NCBI RefSeq assembly: GCF_014076845.1
Contig: NZ_JACGUT010000077.1
Coordinates: 124,001 to 188,000, forward strand
Direction of reading: 5' to 3'
Length of the DNA stretch: 64,000 nt
From: Colwellia sp. MB3u-41
GTDB taxonomy: Bacteria > Pseudomonadota > Gammaproteobacteria > Enterobacterales > Alteromonadaceae
The notes below the pieces were generated by a model. It did not search any database, was not told the origin of the DNA, and worked only from the letters and a program-made list of their open reading frames with translations. The position numbers and the translations under genes are program-made. Positions 61,095 through 64,000 of this stretch are shown piece by piece. How positions within the stretch are numbered: the first letter of the stretch is position 1; each line of letters starts with the position of its first letter.

Positions 61095-62969
61095 ATGTGT
61101 GGGATAGTAGGTGTATTTGCACCTAACTCAAGTGAGTTAAGAGATAAAGTTGAAGATATGGCGGACGCTATTATTCGACGTGGACCTGATGAATCGGGTT
61201 TCTATCAAGATAATGTTATTTCAATTGGCATGCGTCGCTTAAGTATCATTGATTTGTCGGGGGGCACCCAACCCATTTTTAATGAAGATGGAAGTGTTGT
61301 TATTGTATTCAATGGGGAGATATATAACCATAAAGCATTAAGAGAACAACTGGAAACGCTTGGGCATTCATTTAAAACACATTCAGATACAGAAGTACTT
61401 GTGCACCTGTATGAAGAGTACGGTGAAAAAATGTTTAGTCATATAAGGGGTATGTTTGCCTTTTGTATTTGGAATAAAAATAAGCAGGAAGGTATTATTG
61501 CCCGCGACCATTTTGGTATTAAACCTTTATATTACACACTTGAAAACGAGAATATTGCCTTTAGCTCAGAACTTAAGGCTTTGGTAAACCCAGGGATAGT
61601 TAAGAAAGAAATAAATTATCAAGCGATGGATATGTTTTTAGCATTTAACTATATTCCAGCTCCTGAAACGATTTACCAAAACGTAAAAAAACTTAAGCCT
61701 GCGCATTATATTAAATTTGGGTCGGGAAAGAAAACAGAAATCATTCAATTCTGGGATCCTAACGAAATAACAAAAGATAGCACAACAACTAAAAGCGATA
61801 ATATTGAACAAGAAATAATTGAGTCTATCGAAGCCCATTTGGAAGCAGATGTTGATATAGCATCATTTTTATCTGGCGGCATTGACAGTTCTCTTGTTAC
61901 AGCTATTGCATCACGTGACAAAAAATTTAAAAGTAGTTATACAATACGATTTAATAATAAAGGAAATTTATACGATGAATCACCTCTTGCGAAAAGTGTT
62001 GCAGAAAAATATGGTATCGAATTTAACACAATAACACCGATTAAAGAATTAGAGCCGCTATTAAGAGATGCCGCTAATGCATTTGATGAGCCTTTCGCGG
62101 ATGATTCAATTATCCCTACCTACACTATTTGTCAGGAAGTAAGCAAACGTTACAAAGTTGCGTTGTCAGGGTTAGGTGGAGACGAGTTATTTGGAGGTTA
62201 TGTTAGATATGCCGGTCTTTATATAAGTACATTGTTTGATAAATTGCCAAAACCACTACGCAAGCTTACAGGTCTTATTGTTAATAAAGTACCAACGAAA
62301 GGTCGATTTTCAAGAAAAATTGAGCACGCAAAGCGTTTTATCCAAGCCAGTGAATTACCCTTAAGTCAAAGGTATTTATCTTATGTTACCGCAATTTCCG
62401 AACAAGCTAGAGCCAAGCTTTATCTTACTAATGTAAAGAATAAAATTGATATGGGTAAGTCAGGTAAGCCCATAATAGCCAGTTTTGAAGCTTGTAATGC
62501 TACTCACGTTATTGACAAAGCGGCTTATACCGATTTGAAAAATTATGTGCCAGAGCAAATATTAACTCTTTCTGACCGTTTAAGCATGTGGCATTCGCTT
62601 GAGCTAAGGGTACCATTAATGGATATAAAGCTTTTTAGTGCAATTTATAGCTTACCCGGGAAAGTTAAATATTCATTTTGGGTTAAAAAAGCCATGTTAA
62701 GAAATATTGCGAGAGCTTATTTGCCAAATAAACTCTTTAAAGCGAAAAAACAAGGTTTTGAAAGTCCGTTAAGTACAATGTTAAATAATGAGTTGAAAGT
62801 ATTAAAGAATAACTTATTAAGTGAAAGTAACCTTAGTAAGCAAAAAATATTTGATCCAGCCGTTATTGGTGATTTGGTGAAACAACAAGAACAAGGGATT
62901 GATGATCATAATAAAATTATATTCTCATTAATTATGTTCCAATTGTGGTACGAAGAAGTTTATCTTTAG
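61095..62969 (+). CDS. asnB: Asparagine synthase (glutamine-hydrolysing)-like XrtA amidotransferase
   Basis: 624 aa. The class II glutaminase domain starts MCGIVGVFAPNSSE with nucleophile Cys2 and has RRLSIIDLSGGTQPIFNEDG and GMFAFCIWNKNKQE. The synthetase domain has the PP-loop SGGIDSSLVTAIAS and ALSGLGGDELFGGY. A family member in exosortase A loci (XrtA amidotransferase) has this layout and probably amidates sugar carboxylates or a protein rather than making free asparagine. GGAG lies 12 nt before the ATG. All key motifs look intact. Confidence 0.93.
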   Translation: MCGIVGVFAPNSSELRDKVEDMADAIIRRGPDESGFYQDNVISIGMRRLSIIDLSGGTQPIFNEDGSVVIVFNGEIYNHKALREQLETLGHSFKTHSDTEVLVHLYEEYGEKMFSHIRGMFAFCIWNKNKQEGIIARDHFGIKPLYYTLENENIAFSSELKALVNPGIVKKEINYQAMDMFLAFNYIPAPETIYQNVKKLKPAHYIKFGSGKKTEIIQFWDPNEITKDSTTTKSDNIEQEIIESIEAHLEADVDIASFLSGGIDSSLVTAIASRDKKFKSSYTIRFNNKGNLYDESPLAKSVAEKYGIEFNTITPIKELEPLLRDAANAFDEPFADDSIIPTYTICQEVSKRYKVALSGLGGDELFGGYVRYAGLYISTLFDKLPKPLRKLTGLIVNKVPTKGRFSRKIEHAKRFIQASELPLSQRYLSYVTAISEQARAKLYLTNVKNKIDMGKSGKPIIASFEACNATHVIDKAAYTDLKNYVPEQILTLSDRLSMWHSLELRVPLMDIKLFSAIYSLPGKVKYSFWVKKAMLRNIARAYLPNKLFKAKKQGFESPLSTMLNNELKVLKNNLLSESNLSKQKIFDPAVIGDLVKQQEQGIDDHNKIIFSLIMFQLWYEEVYL

Positions 62970-62988
62970 TTAAATTTAAGGTCTTAAT

Positions 62989-63294
62989 ATGAAATGCCCT
63001 GCGTGTAAAAAAAAATTAGTACTTAATAATATGCTTAAGTTAACGAATTGGTTCGCAAAGCGACTCATGACGCCATGTGTAGGTTGTACTAAAATGTTGA
63101 TTTTATATAAAGTATCTTGGAGAGTTGTAAATTTAATTTCGTTAACACTACTAATAGCATTTGTAGTGTTGGAAAATAATCTTGTGTCTTTTGGAGGCCT
63201 TACTGTTTCAACGATGCAGATTTTAGCTTTGGTAACTGTCTTTTTTGTTGTTTATCTTTTTTATGGTTTACCCGTAAAACTTGCTAAGATATAG
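62989..63294 (+). CDS. Small zinc-ribbon membrane protein
   Basis: 101 aa. N-terminal CPAC (residues 3-6) and a second CVGC at about 30-33 form a probable zinc ribbon. Two TM helices follow (about 45-62 and 69-92: VNLISLTLLIAFVVL and QILALVTVFFVVYLFYG). It lies 19 nt after the amidotransferase gene and 20 nt before the oxidoreductase gene, so it belongs to the operon. No family name that I would defend. An adaptor or anchoring role is conceivable but unproven. Confidence 0.72.
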   Translation: MKCPACKKKLVLNNMLKLTNWFAKRLMTPCVGCTKMLILYKVSWRVVNLISLTLLIAFVVLENNLVSFGGLTVSTMQILALVTVFFVVYLFYGLPVKLAKI

Positions 63295-63314
63295 ATTTTT
63301 AAGGGTTTTTACAA

Positions 63315-64000
63315 ATGAAACAGAAAGTGCTCATTATAGGGACAGGTCTTGCAGGTTCAATTGTCGCAAATGAATTGGTGACGTTTGCTGATGTAACTAC
63401 ATTGGAGTTGGGTGCCTGTGACAAAGTTAAATTTCCGAAAATCGATTTTATTAAGAAAAAACTGGCAAACGTTAAAACATTTTGCTTCGGTGGCGGCGGC
63501 GGCACTAACCTTTGGCATAACGGATTAATCCCCATAAATCCTAAAGACATATTGTCAAATAATTTTAAAGGTATTTTATCACAGGCAAATCAATATGCTG
63601 ATAAAGCAGCGGCAAAGTTATTCTTTCCTAAACCCGATTATTTGAACGAATATAATAAAAATGTATCTGAAATGAACTTACTCTCTGACAGTATGGGAAT
63701 ATTTAAAAATGGTGTTGATTGTCTCTTATATCCTAAAAAATTTACTAAATTAACATTAAATAATGAAATAACCTCATTTTATGATGTTGCTAATATAAGC
63801 TTTCAAACTGTGGATAAAAAAATAGAGAGTGTAAGTTTTGAATACGATTCTGTATGTCATTCAGTGAAGCCGGACATTGTAATTATTGCTGCTGGAACGT
63901 TTGGTTCACCAAATCTTGTAAAAAATATTTTAAAATCGTTAAATTTATCAACTAATAACGTGGGTAAAGGGTTAATTGATCACCCTGTGGGTTTTGTGGG
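63315..64000 (+). CDS. GMC-type FAD oxidoreductase (5' part; runs off the window)
   Basis: The ATG at 63315 opens MKQKVLIIGTGLAGSIVANE, a dinucleotide (FAD) binding GxGxxG fold. FGGGGGTNLWHNGLI is the second flavin loop of the GMC/choline dehydrogenase type, and DIVIIAAGTFGSPNLVKNIL is the conserved ATG-x-G-x-P region. About 228 residues are visible; the substrate-binding domain lies past 64000. In exopolysaccharide loci such enzymes oxidise sugar alcohols or hydroxyl groups. No ribosome site stands out before the ATG. Confidence 0.85.
   Translation, partial: MKQKVLIIGTGLAGSIVANELVTFADVTTLELGACDKVKFPKIDFIKKKLANVKTFCFGGGGGTNLWHNGLIPINPKDILSNNFKGILSQANQYADKAAAKLFFPKPDYLNEYNKNVSEMNLLSDSMGIFKNGVDCLLYPKKFTKLTLNNEITSFYDVANISFQTVDKKIESVSFEYDSVCHSVKPDIVIIAAGTFGSPNLVKNILKSLNLSTNNVGKGLIDHPVGFV

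Noticed and set aside
46099-64000. Presence of XrtA exosortase or PEP-CTERM substrate in the window
   Set aside because: No multi-TM protein with the exosortase Cys/Arg/His set and no C-terminal PEP sorting signal was found among the proteins here.

Overview
The window is A+T-rich DNA from a marine gammaproteobacterium of the Alteromonadales. The style and gene content (psychrophile-like codon use, hut, ccoG-srkA-dsbA, an XrtA-type exopolysaccharide cluster) most resemble Colwellia or a close relative. That genus call is an inference from protein style, not from a search.

Layout. (1) 1-8.6 kb is housekeeping and signalling: the start of purU, a small VF530/DUF2132 protein, an intact chemoreceptor beside a decayed one, a peroxiredoxin-glutaredoxin hybrid and a very large BvgS-like hybrid sensor kinase. 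(2) 8.8-11.1 kb holds hutG-hutF, the last steps of a histidine degradation route, behind a perfect HutC-type palindrome. (3) 11.1-18.2 kb holds a small anchored protein, ccoG-srkA-dsbA, then on the minus strand a VTT membrane protein, a 703-aa SHOCT-tailed membrane protein and an SSB-like protein with two OB folds. (4) 18.35-22.9 kb is a thiamine salvage operon: a TPP riboswitch, a TonB-dependent receptor, a YkoF-like protein, a PnuC/PnuT-type transporter and a small-molecule kinase. It is followed tail-to-tail by a nucleotidyltransferase gene split by one in-frame stop.

(5) 23.9-36.9 kb is an accessory island. A secreted RHS protein of about 1620 aa with a variable C-terminus is followed by a string of small, mostly unrecognised genes (immunity-like proteins, DUF2971, a RAYT/IS200-type transposase, a toxin-tail fragment with a membrane partner). 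Nearly every unit ends in a related composite hairpin element. These recurring elements, and the RAYT gene with its own leader hairpin, are the least explained structure in the window. (6) 37.0-38.3 kb holds a TPR lipoprotein with a transglutaminase-like segment and a tRNA-Arg(CCG).

(7) 38.5-64 kb is an RND efflux pair followed by an XrtA (exosortase A)-type exopolysaccharide locus. PrsK and PrsR regulate. A minus-strand block encodes the ATPase, outer-membrane beta-barrel protein, tyrosine autokinase, chain-length determinant and export lipoprotein. A divergent plus-strand block encodes the initiating sugar-phosphate transferase, four more glycosyltransferases, an Asp/Asn hydroxylase-like protein, a PaaK-like adenylating enzyme, a NodB-type deacetylase, an asparagine synthase-like amidotransferase, a zinc-ribbon membrane protein and the start of a GMC-type oxidoreductase. 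XrtA itself and PEP-CTERM substrates are not in the window and may lie beyond 64 kb.
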